Source: JAIVGV01 sp032229975 (lineage in GTDB: Bacteria > Acidobacteriota > Blastocatellia > Pyrinomonadales > Pyrinomonadaceae). Taken from it: a stretch of DNA of 64,000 bases. Within the stretch, counting starts at the first letter, position 1. Each line of letters starts with the position of its first letter. The stretch is from NCBI GenBank assembly GCA_032229975.1, contig JAVXVG010000044.1:1-64000 (forward strand), in the 5' to 3' direction. This document shows positions 32,905 through 41,219 of this stretch, piece by piece. Both the position numbers and the translations under genes were made by a program. The notes beneath the pieces are model-generated. The model was given only the letters and a program-made list of their open reading frames with translations, did not search any database and was not told the DNA's origin.

Positions 32905-33752
32905 TGTCGCTGCCGCCAAACCTCGTCTCAGATTCTCCCTTCGTCGAAGAGACGCTCTTGATGCTGCGCGCGTGTGGCGGGCGCGCGCGTGTCGAGCGCG
33001 TGGCGGAACACGTCCTGCAAGTTCCATGCGACGATGTGACCGTCGCTGCGCTACTCGTCTCCGATCTCTTGCGCGACGATGGCCGCTTCCGCCTGAGCGA
33101 CGAACTCGAACTACTGCTCGACTGCGAGGACGATGGCGCGCTCGCGCTCGATGCGACCGACTACGTCGTCTTCGATATAGAGACGACGGGATCGAAGACG
33201 CCGCCTTGTCGCATCATGGAGATCGGCGCATATCGCGTGAGCGGCGGACGCATCGTCGCCGAGTTCGAGTCGCTCGTCAACCCGTTGTCGCCGATCCCTT
33301 CCTTCATCAGTATGCTCACAGGCATCGACGACGAGATGGTCGCGCACGCACCGCTCTTCGATGAGATCGTGCATGAGTTATTAGACTTCATCGGCTCGTC
33401 TGTCCTCATCGCGCATAACGCAGCGTTCGACGTGCGTTTCCTCAATCACGAGATTGCGCGACTCTATCCCGGTCGCAAAATGCGCAACCCCGCGCTGTGC
33501 ACGGTCTCGCTCGCGAAGCGCGTCGTGCCCGAACTCGCGAACCATCGCCTGCACACCGTCGCCGATCACTTCAACGTCTCGATTCGCGGGCGACATCGTG
33601 CGCCCGGCGACGCAAGGGCCACCGCCGAAGTCTTCATCCAACTGCTCTCGATCCTCTGCGAGCATAATGTGCGCGATCTCAGATCGGCGCGCACCTTCAG
33701 AGTCGCATCGGCGGGGAATGCTTCGCAGAGAGAGCGTCGCGTTCAGGCTTGA
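32904..33752 (+). CDS. DEDDh 3'-5' exonuclease (DnaQ/PolC epsilon-like)
   Basis: 282 residues. An N-terminal winged-helix-like region (about 1-75) precedes an RNase-T/DnaQ exonuclease domain with all three motifs: VVFDIETTGSKTPPCRIMEIG (Exo I, Asp-Glu), LIAHNAAFDVRFLNHE (Exo II) and HRAPGDARATAEVF (Exo III, His and Asp). It may proofread DNA or trim nucleic acid ends. ATG 32904 fits the extended -10 just upstream; an ATG at 32832 is the alternative. The stop codon lies in a 17-nt tandem repeat. Confidence 0.85.
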   Translation: MSLPPNLVSDSPFVEETLLMLRACGGRARVERVAEHVLQVPCDDVTVAALLVSDLLRDDGRFRLSDELELLLDCEDDGALALDATDYVVFDIETTGSKTPPCRIMEIGAYRVSGGRIVAEFESLVNPLSPIPSFISMLTGIDDEMVAHAPLFDEIVHELLDFIGSSVLIAHNAAFDVRFLNHEIARLYPGRKMRNPALCTVSLAKRVVPELANHRLHTVADHFNVSIRGRHRAPGDARATAEVFIQLLSILCEHNVRDLRSARTFRVASAGNASQRERRVQA

Positions 33753-33791
33753 CGAACGTTCAGGCTTGGCGAATGTTCAGGCTTGAGATTC
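33741..33791. repeat. Three tandem 17-mers spanning two convergent stop codons
   Basis: gttcaggcttgacgaac (33741-33757), gttcaggcttggcgaat (33758-33774) and gttcaggcttgagattc (33775-33791). The exonuclease TGA (33750-33752) and the VTT-protein TGA (33777-33779 on the minus strand) both fall within copies, so both proteins end in Gln-Ala encoded by repeat sequence. Confidence 0.9.
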
Positions 33792-34427
33792 GTACTCCGA
33801 GACTTCCGCGTCCTTGTTGCTCCCGCGCGACTTGTTGCTCATTAAACTCTTGACGACGAAGAAGACGACGAGGAGCGCGGCGAGGGCCAGCGCGGCGTAA
33901 GGATAGTAGTGCGCGAACAACTCCTTCGCCTGATCGCCGTAGCGCGCGGCGAGATAGGCCTCGACGAAGAAGCGGAAGGCGCGTCCGGCGGCGATAGCCA
34001 GCGTGAAGCGCAGCAGTGGGAAACGAAACACGCCCGCCGAGACGACGAAGATTTTGAACGGGAATGGCGGCGGCGCGAGCGACGCCACGATGACGGCCAG
34101 TACATCGTAACGCTCGATCAACTCTTTCACGCGTTGCTGCTTCTTCTCCGAGAAGCGTTTGAGTGCACGGCGGCCCGCGCGATACGAGATGCGATAAAGC
34201 ACGACGCAGCCTGCAACCGATCCGAGCGTCGCCGCCGTCGCATAGAGCCACCAGTGAGCGGGCGTGTTGTGCGAGAGCAGGATCGTGACGGCATCGACGC
34301 CGCCCGGCATCGGCACGAACGTCGCGTCGAGCGCACCGACGGCGAAGACGCCGAACGCTCCGAGCGTGCCGAGGTACGTGGAGATTTTGGCGAGCGCGTT
34401 CGCGATCTTGTGCAAGAGCCACTTCAA
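33777..34427 (-). CDS. VTT/DedA-family membrane protein (copy 1)
   Basis: 216 residues with several membrane helices and the VTT (SNARE-associated/DedA-like) core: GALDATFVPMPGGVDAVTILL, TLGSVAGCVVLYRISYRAGRRAL and the FPFKIFVVSAG segment typical of the YqaA/DedA group. Members act in membrane homeostasis and lipid scrambling or undecaprenyl phosphate recycling. The C-terminus ends in a charged tail and repeat-derived residues. It is paralogous to the next gene. Confidence 0.83.
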   Translation of the reverse strand: MKWLLHKIANALAKISTYLGTLGAFGVFAVGALDATFVPMPGGVDAVTILLSHNTPAHWWLYATAATLGSVAGCVVLYRISYRAGRRALKRFSEKKQQRVKELIERYDVLAVIVASLAPPPFPFKIFVVSAGVFRFPLLRFTLAIAAGRAFRFFVEAYLAARYGDQAKELFAHYYPYAALALAALLVVFFVVKSLMSNKSRGSNKDAEVSEYESQA

Positions 34428-34446
34428 CGAAGAGTCGATCCTTTCA

Positions 34447-34482
34447 TCATTATCAGGTCAGTCTTCATTAACAGATCAGTCG
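34447..34482. repeat. Two tandem 18-mers between the VTT genes
   Basis: tcattatcaggtcagtct (34447-34464) and tcattaacagatcagtcg (34465-34482) match at 15 of 18 positions. They overlap the 3' end of VTT copy 2. Confidence 0.6.
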
Positions 34483-35144
34483 CCGCCACCTGCGTCGCCG
34501 GTCGCGGTTGAAGGCTCGACCGCTTCTTCGAGTCCTTGCTCGCTCTTGTCTTTGAAGACGTAAACCGTGAGCGCGACGACGCAGACGCCCGCCACGCCGA
34601 TCATGATCGCGAGCCCGAACTCTTTCAAGAACCAGATGACCTGCTCGCCATAGTAGATCGCGAGCACGCCCTCGACGAGATAGCGCAGAGAGCGCGCGAT
34701 CATAACCGTGATGACGAAACGCCAGCGCGGATATTCAAGCGCGCCCGCCGAGGCGACGAAGACCTTGAAGGGCATCGGCGGCGGCAAGAGTGCGGGCACG
34801 GCGACGGCGAGGAAACCGAAGCGCGCGTAGGCTCGCTCGACGCGGTCGATGTGGCTCTGATTGAAACGACGATGCAGGACGGCTTGGCCGCCGCGTCGCA
34901 TGATCTCGTAGAGCACGACGCAGCCGATGACGGAGCCGAGCGCGGCGAAGAGTGGGAAGAGAAAGACCGACTTCGGATCGTGGTAGCAGCGCATCACGAC
35001 AAGGTAGTCGTTGATCTCTGGAAGCGAGAGGAGCGAAGAGTCGAGCGCGCCGATCAGGATCATCGACGGCGCGGCGACGTAGAGCGGCACGCCGATGATG
35101 AACGCCTGCAAACGCTTGCCGAGGTGACTGAACCAGTGGAACAT
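34476..35144 (-). CDS. VTT/DedA-family membrane protein (copy 2)
   Basis: 222 residues, clearly related to copy 1: ILIGALDSSLLSLPEINDYLVV aligns with its first loop, AALGSVIGCVVLYEIMRRGGQAV with its GSVAGCVVLY region, and LPPPMPFKVFVASAGALEYPRWRF with its FPFKIFVVSAG motif. The gene is a tandem duplication that has diverged. It probably shares the lipid or carrier transport role of VTT proteins. Confidence 0.83.
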   Translation of the reverse strand: MFHWFSHLGKRLQAFIIGVPLYVAAPSMILIGALDSSLLSLPEINDYLVVMRCYHDPKSVFLFPLFAALGSVIGCVVLYEIMRRGGQAVLHRRFNQSHIDRVERAYARFGFLAVAVPALLPPPMPFKVFVASAGALEYPRWRFVITVMIARSLRYLVEGVLAIYYGEQVIWFLKEFGLAIMIGVAGVCVVALTVYVFKDKSEQGLEEAVEPSTATGDAGGGD

Positions 35145-35153
35145 AAAATAGAA

Positions 35154-35233
35154 AGCACTGAGTAGTGAGTAATGATTACTGAGTTAAAACGGATTGTCTT
35201 TCACTCAGTAATCATTGCTCAGCACTCAGCACT
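35154..35233. repeat. Heptamer-word hairpin H (cactgag class)
   Basis: The 30-nt left arm 35154-35183 pairs with 35204-35233 at 25 of 30 positions. The inner 13 bp are perfect, around a 20-nt loop. It reads in 7-nt words: cactgag, tagtgag, taatgat, tactgag, and the reverse set cactcag, taatcat, tgctcag, cactcag. It fills the gap between VTT copy 2 and the barrel gene. Confidence 0.88.
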
Positions 35234-35241
35234 CTCTCCTG

Positions 35242-36117
35242 TCACTTGGCGGGGGCGAAGACTGAGGGCGAGTCGTAGGTGACGCCGAAGGTGATGCCGG
35301 AGCGCGGGCTGAAGCCGCCGATGCCTTTGATGCCAGCGAAGTCGAAGCGGAGGCCGGAGGCTTTGACCTGCATTCCGAGTCGCGCCTGCGACTGGCTCTC
35401 TGTGCCGAAGGGCGCGTTCCCTTTGCGCGTGCTCTCGCGCCCGTTGACTTCCGCCGCGAGGTTCAACTGCTTGTTGATGCGATAGAGCCCGCCGACGCCG
35501 TAGAGCAGCACGTCGTTCTGCGTGAAGAGCAGAGTGGGCGCGGTTAAGATTCCGATGCCGACGTTGCCGAAGGTGTTGAGGCGCGCGTCTCGTCCAAACT
35601 TTTTGCCGACGAGGATCAAGCCGAAGGCGTTCGTCGTGTTGATGCCGATGCCGCGCGCCTGATTCGAGTTCGGCAAGTCCATGCCGAACTTGAAGCCGAG
35701 CGACGGGCTGTGTCGCGTCTCCGCGCGCAGCTTGATCTTGGTCGAGAGCCGGAAGTCGCCCACGTCGTTCGTGTTGTTGCCGGTGAATGAGCGCGGGATG
35801 GGCGGGTTGACCGTCGCGCTGTTGACGCTCAAGAAGTTTTGCAGCACGCCCTCGACCTGAAACTCGACGTTCGGCGCGAGCCCGACGTTGAAGCCAATGA
35901 CGCCGACACGCGTGAGATCGCCTGTCAAACCCGACGCCGGAAACTTCGCGTCTTGAAAGAAATCGATCCCCACTTGAAGGCGCACCGTGCCCGGCGGGAT
36001 GATGTCCACGTCCTCTGTGATGAGCGGTCGCTGCTGCGCAAACGCAGACGGCGCGATAAAGATCGCGAACAGGATCGCGGCGCAGAGTCGTAAAGTTGTT
36101 GGACGAGAGAAGGACAT
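35242..36117 (-). CDS. Outer-membrane beta-barrel (transporter-like) protein
   Basis: 291 residues from ATG 36117, which opens a signal peptide (LRLCAAILFAIFIAPSAFAQ). The rest alternates hydrophobic and polar residues in barrel-like strands (GVIGFNVGLAPNVEFQVEGV; FGNVGIGILTAPTLLFTQND; LRFDFAGIKGIGGFSPRSG). It resembles proteins annotated as putative outer-membrane transporters of the phenol/MetA-pathway type. No specific substrate can be inferred. The upstream in-frame extension to 36276 is not coding-like. Confidence 0.75.
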   Translation of the reverse strand: MSFSRPTTLRLCAAILFAIFIAPSAFAQQRPLITEDVDIIPPGTVRLQVGIDFFQDAKFPASGLTGDLTRVGVIGFNVGLAPNVEFQVEGVLQNFLSVNSATVNPPIPRSFTGNNTNDVGDFRLSTKIKLRAETRHSPSLGFKFGMDLPNSNQARGIGINTTNAFGLILVGKKFGRDARLNTFGNVGIGILTAPTLLFTQNDVLLYGVGGLYRINKQLNLAAEVNGRESTRKGNAPFGTESQSQARLGMQVKASGLRFDFAGIKGIGGFSPRSGITFGVTYDSPSVFAPAK

Positions 36118-36341
36118 GATTAAGTTTCGATGTTGGCGAACGACGACGAAGTGTAATGTCGTTTCAAACGAGCACGCCGGATTGTAGTTGCAGAGTCTTG
36201 AGACCGTCAACCGTGAACGGCGCGACATTCCCGATCCCCTTTGCGTCTTTGCGCCCTTGCGTGAAATCATACTCACGCTGGAGACGCAAAGAATGGGTTC
36301 GCCATCAACTGTATAGTTTCAACAAGTCGGAGGATTTTCAA
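36118..36341. other. Divergent intergenic region with repeat F
   Basis: A 224-nt divergent gap between the barrel gene and the haem-binding gene. Repeat F (36239-36291) occupies the centre. No clear promoter consensus was found on either side. Confidence 0.5.
36239..36291. repeat. Palindrome F (tttgcgtc class)
   Basis: ctttgcgtct (36239-36248) pairs with 36282-36291, and gcgtga (36259-36264) pairs with 36273-36278. It shares the 17-mer cgctggagacgcaaaga and the overall design with repeat E at 27323-27386. Confidence 0.85.
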
Positions 36342-36809
36342 TTGCTGCGTAAGATTCTCAAGTGGTCTGTTATCGCCATCGCGCTTCTCTTCGTCGTCGC
36401 GCAGTTCTTGCCGACGGGCCTCGGCAACTCGCCGGTCGATCAGTCGCGCACCATCGAAGCACGCCTGAAAGTTCCTGCGCCGGTCGAGTCGATCCTCTCG
36501 CGCTCGTGCAACGATTGCCACACCCAGCAGACGCGTATGCCGTGGTACAGCCATGTCGCGCCCGTCTCTTGGCTGCTCGCCAATCACGTCCGCGACGGTC
36601 GCAAGCAACTGAACTTCTCCGATTGGGCTTCCTACGATTCAGAAGAGCAGGACATACTTCTCCAAAACATCTGCCGCCTCACCAAGCGCGGCTCGATGCC
36701 GATCAACTCCTACCTCTACATTCACCGCGACGCCAAACTCTCACAGGCGGACGTGCAGACGCTCTGCGACTGGTCGCAAGTCGAGCGCGATAAATTGAAC
36801 GCACAGTAA
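36342..36809 (+). CDS. Membrane-anchored haem-binding domain protein
   Basis: 155 residues from TTG 36342, preceded by a strong ggagg at 36329-36333 with 8-nt spacing. An N-terminal helix (ILKWSVIAIALLFVVAQFL) is followed by a single c-type haem site CNDCH within SRSCNDCHTQQTRMPWYSHVAPVSWLLANH. This matches the Haem_bd family of short exported cytochrome-like proteins. It probably faces the periplasm and carries electrons, partner unknown. The longer frame from 36156 runs across repeat F and is rejected. Confidence 0.85.
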   Translation: MLRKILKWSVIAIALLFVVAQFLPTGLGNSPVDQSRTIEARLKVPAPVESILSRSCNDCHTQQTRMPWYSHVAPVSWLLANHVRDGRKQLNFSDWASYDSEEQDILLQNICRLTKRGSMPINSYLYIHRDAKLSQADVQTLCDWSQVERDKLNAQ

Positions 36810-36995
36810 AAGTCTCGCGTGATCCCGCGACGCAAACCGACTGCGCCGCGCTAGGTTTACGCACCGGAAAAATGGTAACATCCGCGCCTCAAACAGACTG
36901 ACGCCTGCGCGGTCGTGATCGTTCCTGTCAGTTGCCGCAAAAGCGTTCCCACGCTAGTCCGCCGATCAGAGACGCAACGCGAATCAACTTCAACA

Positions 36996-37367
36996 ATGCG
37001 AAGGCTTCGAATCCTAACAACTCAGTGGTGTGTAGTCCTGATTCTCTGCTCGTGCGCCCTCACGTGTTTCGCACAGCAGCCCACGCAAGGCCCGGCCCTG
37101 CGCGTGACCGTCACCCATGCGAGACGACAGCCGCTACCCGGCGCACTCTGTTCTCTGCTGCTCTCCAATAACACTTCTCAGACGGTCGCAACCGTTGTGT
37201 CCGATGAACGAGGCGTGGCCCTCTTCCAGTCTCTCGCTCCGGGTTTTTAATTTGACGAACCACTTCAACCCGCGCGACGTGCGGGCCAACACAGCCGATC
37301 CGCAATTCGGGCGATTCTTCGCCCCTATCGCCGCTACTTCACCGGCGGCTTCGACATTCTGTTCTGA
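36996..37367 (+). pseudogene. Collapsed TonB-dependent receptor (Oar-like) remnant
   Basis: The ATG at 36996 opens a signal peptide and the start of a carboxypeptidase-regulatory-like domain (ALRVTVTHARRQPLPGALCS, then VVSDERGVALFQSLAPG). The frame stops at 37248-37250. In the next frame, directly from about 37243, the sequence reads VFNLTNHFNPRDVRANTADP and QFGRFF, typical of the last strands of Oar-type receptors. After a further frameshift at about 37322-37326 it ends YRRYFTGGFDILF and TGA (37365-37367). The whole plug and barrel are missing, so this is a receptor gene with a large internal deletion and a second frameshift. Confidence 0.75.
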
Positions 37368-37392
37368 GCCCCTGCGCGGCCACTCAAATCAA

Positions 37393-39879
37393 ATGAAAAA
37401 AATTATCCTACTCTGTGCACTTCTGCTCTCGATCTCATTCATCAACTTCCCCACGCGCGCCGCGCTCACGCAGACGCCGACATCTGCGACGCAGAATAAA
37501 ACGATCACGCTCGCCGGATTGCACGCGCCCGTGCGCGTCACGCGTGACGAGCGCGGCATCCCGCACATCGAAGCGACAAACGACGAAGACCTCTACTTCG
37601 CGCAGGGCTACGTGACCGCACAAGATCGACTCTGGCAGATGGACTTGCTGCGGCGCACGGCGCGCGGCGAACTCGCCGAGATTTTTGGCCGCGTCGTCGT
37701 CGAACAGGACAAGATTCACCGCACGTATGGCTTCGCGCGCATCGCCGAAGGCTTAGAAGCGAAGGCTTCAACGCAAGAGCGCGCCGTGCTCGAAGCCTAC
37801 GCGCGCGGCGTCAACGCCTACACAGACTCGCTCGATCAGAAATCGCTTCCGCGCGAGTTTCAGATTCTCGGCTACAAGCCGCGCGCGTGGCGGCCCGCCG
37901 ATTCAATCGTCATCGGCAAGAACTTCGCCGAGGCTCTCTCGACGAGCTACGCGGTCGATCTCGGTCGCGCGGCCCTCTCAGAACTTTCGCCCGAACGCCG
38001 CGCTGAACTTTTACCTGACTCTTCGCCGCTCGACGTGATCATCGTCGGCACTGACGACGCGGAGAAGAAGCCGACGAACGGCAAACCCGACGCGCCCTCG
38101 AATAACGAGAAGAAGAAACCCGCGCGCGTCTTGCCCGCGACGAGTTACGCGCGCACGGAAATTTTGCTCGAAGCGGCGCGATTGTTCGAGGCATCGCGCG
38201 AGTCTTTGGCGCGCATCGGTCTCTTCATGGAGTCGGGCGCGGTCAGTAACAACTGGGTCGTGAGCGGCAAGCACACGGCCACGGGGAAGCCCTTGCTTGC
38301 CAACGATCCGCACCTCGATGCTTCCGCGCCGTCGATCTGGCACATGGTTCAACTCAAAGCTCCGGGCATCAACGTCGCGGGCGTCACCGCGCCGGGTGGC
38401 CCCGGCGTCATCATCGGACACAATGAGCAGATCGCTTGGGGCATGACCAACCTCGGGCCCGACGTGCAGGACTTGTACCTTGAAAAGTTCGACGCGCAGA
38501 AGCCCAACTTCTACGTGACGCCCACGGGCTTGCGCGAGGCTGAAGTGCGCCACGAAGAGATCAAGGTGAGAAAGAATCTGACGGGCAGCGCAGATGATGT
38601 TGATGTCGTGCCCGTCGATGTCACCGTGACGCGACACGGGCCCATCCTCATCGAGCGCAGTGGTGCGCGCTACGCTTTGCGTTGGACTGCGCTTGACCCT
38701 CAAGCGGGAGAGTTCGACGCCTTCTACAAGCTCGACCGCGCGCACGATTGGGATGAGTTTCGCGCCGCGCTCTCAGACTATCGCGGGCCAACGCAGAACT
38801 TCATCTACGCCGACACGCGCGGGCACATCGGCTATTACGGCGCGGGCGTGATCCCCATCCGCAAGAGCGGCGACGGCAGCGTCCCTTACGACGGCTCGAC
38901 CGACGCGGGCGAGTGGACGAGTTACATTCCGTTCAATGAGCTGCCGCACGTGCTCGATCCGCCTTCGGGCATCATCGTCACGGCGAACGCGCGCGTGGTT
39001 GGTCGCAGCTACACGCACTTCCTCACGCACCAGTGGGCCGACGCTTACAGGGCCCGTCGCATCTACGATCTACTCAAGGACAAACAGCGCATCACCGCCG
39101 ACGACATTCGGGCCGTGCAGGGGGACATCTACTCAATCGGCGGCGCGACTGTAGCGCGCGAGGCGGCGAAACTTTTGCGCGAGCCCGCCGCATCGCCCAC
39201 GGGACTCGACGAGAGCAAGGTGAGCGAGGCTGCCGCAACGCTCGAAGGCTGGGATGGGCGCGTGACGACGGATTCGCGTGCCGCACCGCTCGTCGCAGAG
39301 TTGCGCGCAGCGTTTCGTCGTCGCATCATCATCGCCGCCGTCGGCGCGGAGCGCGGGGGCCAGTACAGGTGGTCGAACAACGCGACCTTCTTTGATCGGG
39401 CCATCGGCGAGCACCCCGCTTCGTGGTTGCCGAAGGAGTTCAAGAGCTACGGCGAGTTGATGCGCGCTTGCCTCTCGGACGCACGCGCGGCGCTCACCAA
39501 AAGATTCAGCGCGGATGAGTCGCAGTGGGTCTGGGGCCGGTACAACCTCGCGCGCTTCCCGCACCCGCTCGCTCAAGTTCCGTTCTTCGGTCAACCCTTC
39601 CTCATTCAGCCCTTCGCGCAGAGCGGCAACAGAGGTGAAGTGGGCGCGACGGTGAACGTCGGCGCAAACGTCTCGATGCGACTCATCGCGGACACGAGCG
39701 ATTGGGACAAGACGCAGCAGGGCATCGCGCTCGGCGAGTCGGGCGATCCGGCGAGCGCGCACTGGTCTGATCAACTCGCCGACTGGCGCGCTGTCACGCC
39801 GCGCGCATTTCCCTTCTCGGCGCAGGCGATTGCGTCGAAGGCTGTTGAGATTTGGGAGCTAAAGCCTGCGGGCCATTAA
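37393..39879 (+). CDS. Penicillin-acylase family Ntn hydrolase
   Basis: 828 residues with a signal peptide (KKIILLCALLLSISFINFPT). The alpha part has GIPHIEATNDEDLYFAQGYV and QDRLWQMDLLRR. The autocatalytic cleavage site precedes Ser285 in FMESGAVSNNWVVSGKHT, followed by KPLLANDPHLDASAPSIWH. The beta part retains LRWTALDPQ and RGPTQNFIYADTRGHIGY. These periplasmic amidases hydrolyse acyl-amides such as acyl-homoserine lactones, penicillins or lipopeptides; the substrate is not defined here. The in-frame region upstream to 37117 is the receptor remnant, not part of this gene. Confidence 0.93.
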   Translation: MKKIILLCALLLSISFINFPTRAALTQTPTSATQNKTITLAGLHAPVRVTRDERGIPHIEATNDEDLYFAQGYVTAQDRLWQMDLLRRTARGELAEIFGRVVVEQDKIHRTYGFARIAEGLEAKASTQERAVLEAYARGVNAYTDSLDQKSLPREFQILGYKPRAWRPADSIVIGKNFAEALSTSYAVDLGRAALSELSPERRAELLPDSSPLDVIIVGTDDAEKKPTNGKPDAPSNNEKKKPARVLPATSYARTEILLEAARLFEASRESLARIGLFMESGAVSNNWVVSGKHTATGKPLLANDPHLDASAPSIWHMVQLKAPGINVAGVTAPGGPGVIIGHNEQIAWGMTNLGPDVQDLYLEKFDAQKPNFYVTPTGLREAEVRHEEIKVRKNLTGSADDVDVVPVDVTVTRHGPILIERSGARYALRWTALDPQAGEFDAFYKLDRAHDWDEFRAALSDYRGPTQNFIYADTRGHIGYYGAGVIPIRKSGDGSVPYDGSTDAGEWTSYIPFNELPHVLDPPSGIIVTANARVVGRSYTHFLTHQWADAYRARRIYDLLKDKQRITADDIRAVQGDIYSIGGATVAREAAKLLREPAASPTGLDESKVSEAAATLEGWDGRVTTDSRAAPLVAELRAAFRRRIIIAAVGAERGGQYRWSNNATFFDRAIGEHPASWLPKEFKSYGELMRACLSDARAALTKRFSADESQWVWGRYNLARFPHPLAQVPFFGQPFLIQPFAQSGNRGEVGATVNVGANVSMRLIADTSDWDKTQQGIALGESGDPASAHWSDQLADWRAVTPRAFPFSAQAIASKAVEIWELKPAGH

Positions 39880-39943
39880 CGGCCGCGCGTGATCGCAATG
39901 ACGCGCTCGGTTCGATAGCCACTGTGAGCCGGCGCATGAAAGA

Positions 39944-39980
39944 ACAGCCCGCGACGCTCGATAGCGTCGCGGGCTGTTTG
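39944..39980. terminator. Bidirectional terminator (penicillin acylase / barrel)
   Basis: A perfect 15-bp stem acagcccgcgacgct (39944-39958) pairs with 39963-39977 across a 4-nt loop (cgat). It lies between the convergent stops of the acylase gene and the barrel gene. Confidence 0.92.
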
Positions 39981-40001
39981 TCGTGTCAGTTGTTGACGGG
40001 A

Positions 40002-40622
40002 CTACTTGCTGCCGAAGCGGAAGTTGATGCCGACGCCGACGCGGAAGTTCTTCATCCAGTTGCTGCCGCCGGTGAGCGTCGTGTTGTCCTTCATCCTGAT
40101 CGGATTGAAGTCAGCCGAGGTAACGAAATCGACGGAGCGATTGACGCGGAAGCCAACGCCGCCGCCGAAGATACCCGCGAAGCCGTTTTCACTGTCGCTG
40201 CCGGAGACCGTGCCGACCGTGAAGTCGCCCGAAGAATGGCCGACGCCGACGAGAGCGCGCGCGAACGGACGCACCTTCGTATCAACCGCGTTGTCCTGCA
40301 CCTTGATGCCGGCCTCGAACTGCGTCAGACGACCCCGGAGCTGGCTCGGCAGGCCCGTGACCGAGGTGAAGTCCGTGGACTTACGGTTGTGCGAGACTTC
40401 AGCCTGAATGCCGAGGTAGCGGCTGAAGTTGCCACCGCCGTTGACATAGAAGCCGTTGAACAGGTCGCGACCGTTGGCGTTCGGGTCGGTGCTGAAGGCC
40501 CCCTGTGAATCGACCCAGTTCGCGGAATAGCCGCCGCCGATCTCGCCGCGCTTGTAGTCCTGCGAGAACGCGAGTGGCGCGCAAGCTACGATGAACAGTG
40601 CCATGAACAATGCTTTACGCAT
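40002..40622 (-). CDS. Small outer-membrane beta-barrel protein
   Basis: 206 residues with a signal peptide (ALFMALFIVACAPLAFSQ) and eight-stranded-barrel-type repeats of Gly and aromatic residues (EIGGGYSANWVDS; GGNFSRYLGIQAEVSHN; FAGIFGGGVGFRVNRSVDF), ending in GVGINFRFGSK, an aromatic-rich barrel C-terminus. It resembles OmpA/OmpX-like porin-domain proteins; the function is unknown. A strong ggagg ribosome site precedes the ATG. Confidence 0.85.
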   Translation of the reverse strand: MRKALFMALFIVACAPLAFSQDYKRGEIGGGYSANWVDSQGAFSTDPNANGRDLFNGFYVNGGGNFSRYLGIQAEVSHNRKSTDFTSVTGLPSQLRGRLTQFEAGIKVQDNAVDTKVRPFARALVGVGHSSGDFTVGTVSGSDSENGFAGIFGGGVGFRVNRSVDFVTSADFNPIRMKDNTTLTGGSNWMKNFRVGVGINFRFGSK

Positions 40623-41151
40623 CTGTGTTTCTCCTCCAAGTAAAATGATCAGGTTTGTGAGCGAGGAACTCTAAAGTAACTTCCCCTTGTTTGATGACAA
40701 CCTCGTCACCTGTTCGGTCGCGTCGCCAAAAGACGTGCGACGTTGCCGCTCAAGTTCGTGGTTAACGCTCTTGTTCGAGGTTTTGTTTCCTCTTTTTTCT
40801 CATAGGTTGTACGAATTATTCACCTCGCACGGATTTTTTTGTTCCGGATTTTTCCGTATGCTCGACGCTTTACCGGATCGTGAAACCCGCGTGACGAATC
40901 CGACGTGCAACTGAACAATCTCACCTCTAAACCGCTCGTCTGCCGATGCTACAGACTACCCTGCGAGCGTCGCGCGCGTCCGCGCCGTCTGTGACAATCC
41001 GGCGACTGTCACAATCGCCTCGCCGCATCGTTATTCATAAGCAACAGCGAGGGCCGGTTTTACGCGACGGGTTTGTCCGCTCATGTACAGACGCGCAAGA
41101 TTCCGCCTTCACGGATCAGCACAAATAGACGACTACGCTTCCGCAAACGAA
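40623..41151. other. About 530-nt region without a convincing gene
   Basis: This is the upstream region of the minus-strand barrel gene and the downstream region of slipin. It is more AT-rich near 40790-40860 (several T-runs; cgga-tttt-tccg at 40845-40856). It contains a 7-10-7 palindrome at 40990-41013 and a TGCTACAGA extended -10-like motif at about 40947. The open frames inside are short and lack coding character. An untranslated RNA or a long 5' leader of the barrel gene is possible but not shown. Confidence 0.5.
40990..41013. promoter_or_regulatory. Operator-like palindrome TGTGACA-N10-TGTCACA
   Basis: Perfect 7-bp half sites, 40990-40996 and 41007-41013, are separated by 10 nt (about two helical turns between half-site centres). 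This is the geometry of a dimeric helix-turn-helix regulator. The nearest start is the barrel gene at 40622, about 370 nt away. Confidence 0.45.
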
Positions 41152-41185
41152 AAGGACGGCAAGCATCGCAACGCTTGCCGTCCTT
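41152..41185 (-). terminator. Slipin gene terminator
   Basis: A 13-bp perfect stem aaggacggcaagc (41152-41164) pairs with 41173-41185, with an 8-nt loop. On the minus strand it is followed by ttttcgttt. It is 35 nt after the slipin stop. Confidence 0.88.
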
Positions 41186-41219
41186 CATCAACGGAACTCT
41201 AACTTCTAAACTCTATCTC

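Noticed and set aside
37117..37392. Longer start for the penicillin acylase
   Set aside because: The extra codons are the frame-shifted receptor remnant; a signal peptide begins at 37393.
40687..40914. 75-codon open frame in the long gap
   Set aside because: It has no ribosome-binding site, no recognised motif and atypical composition; it spans T-runs that look regulatory.
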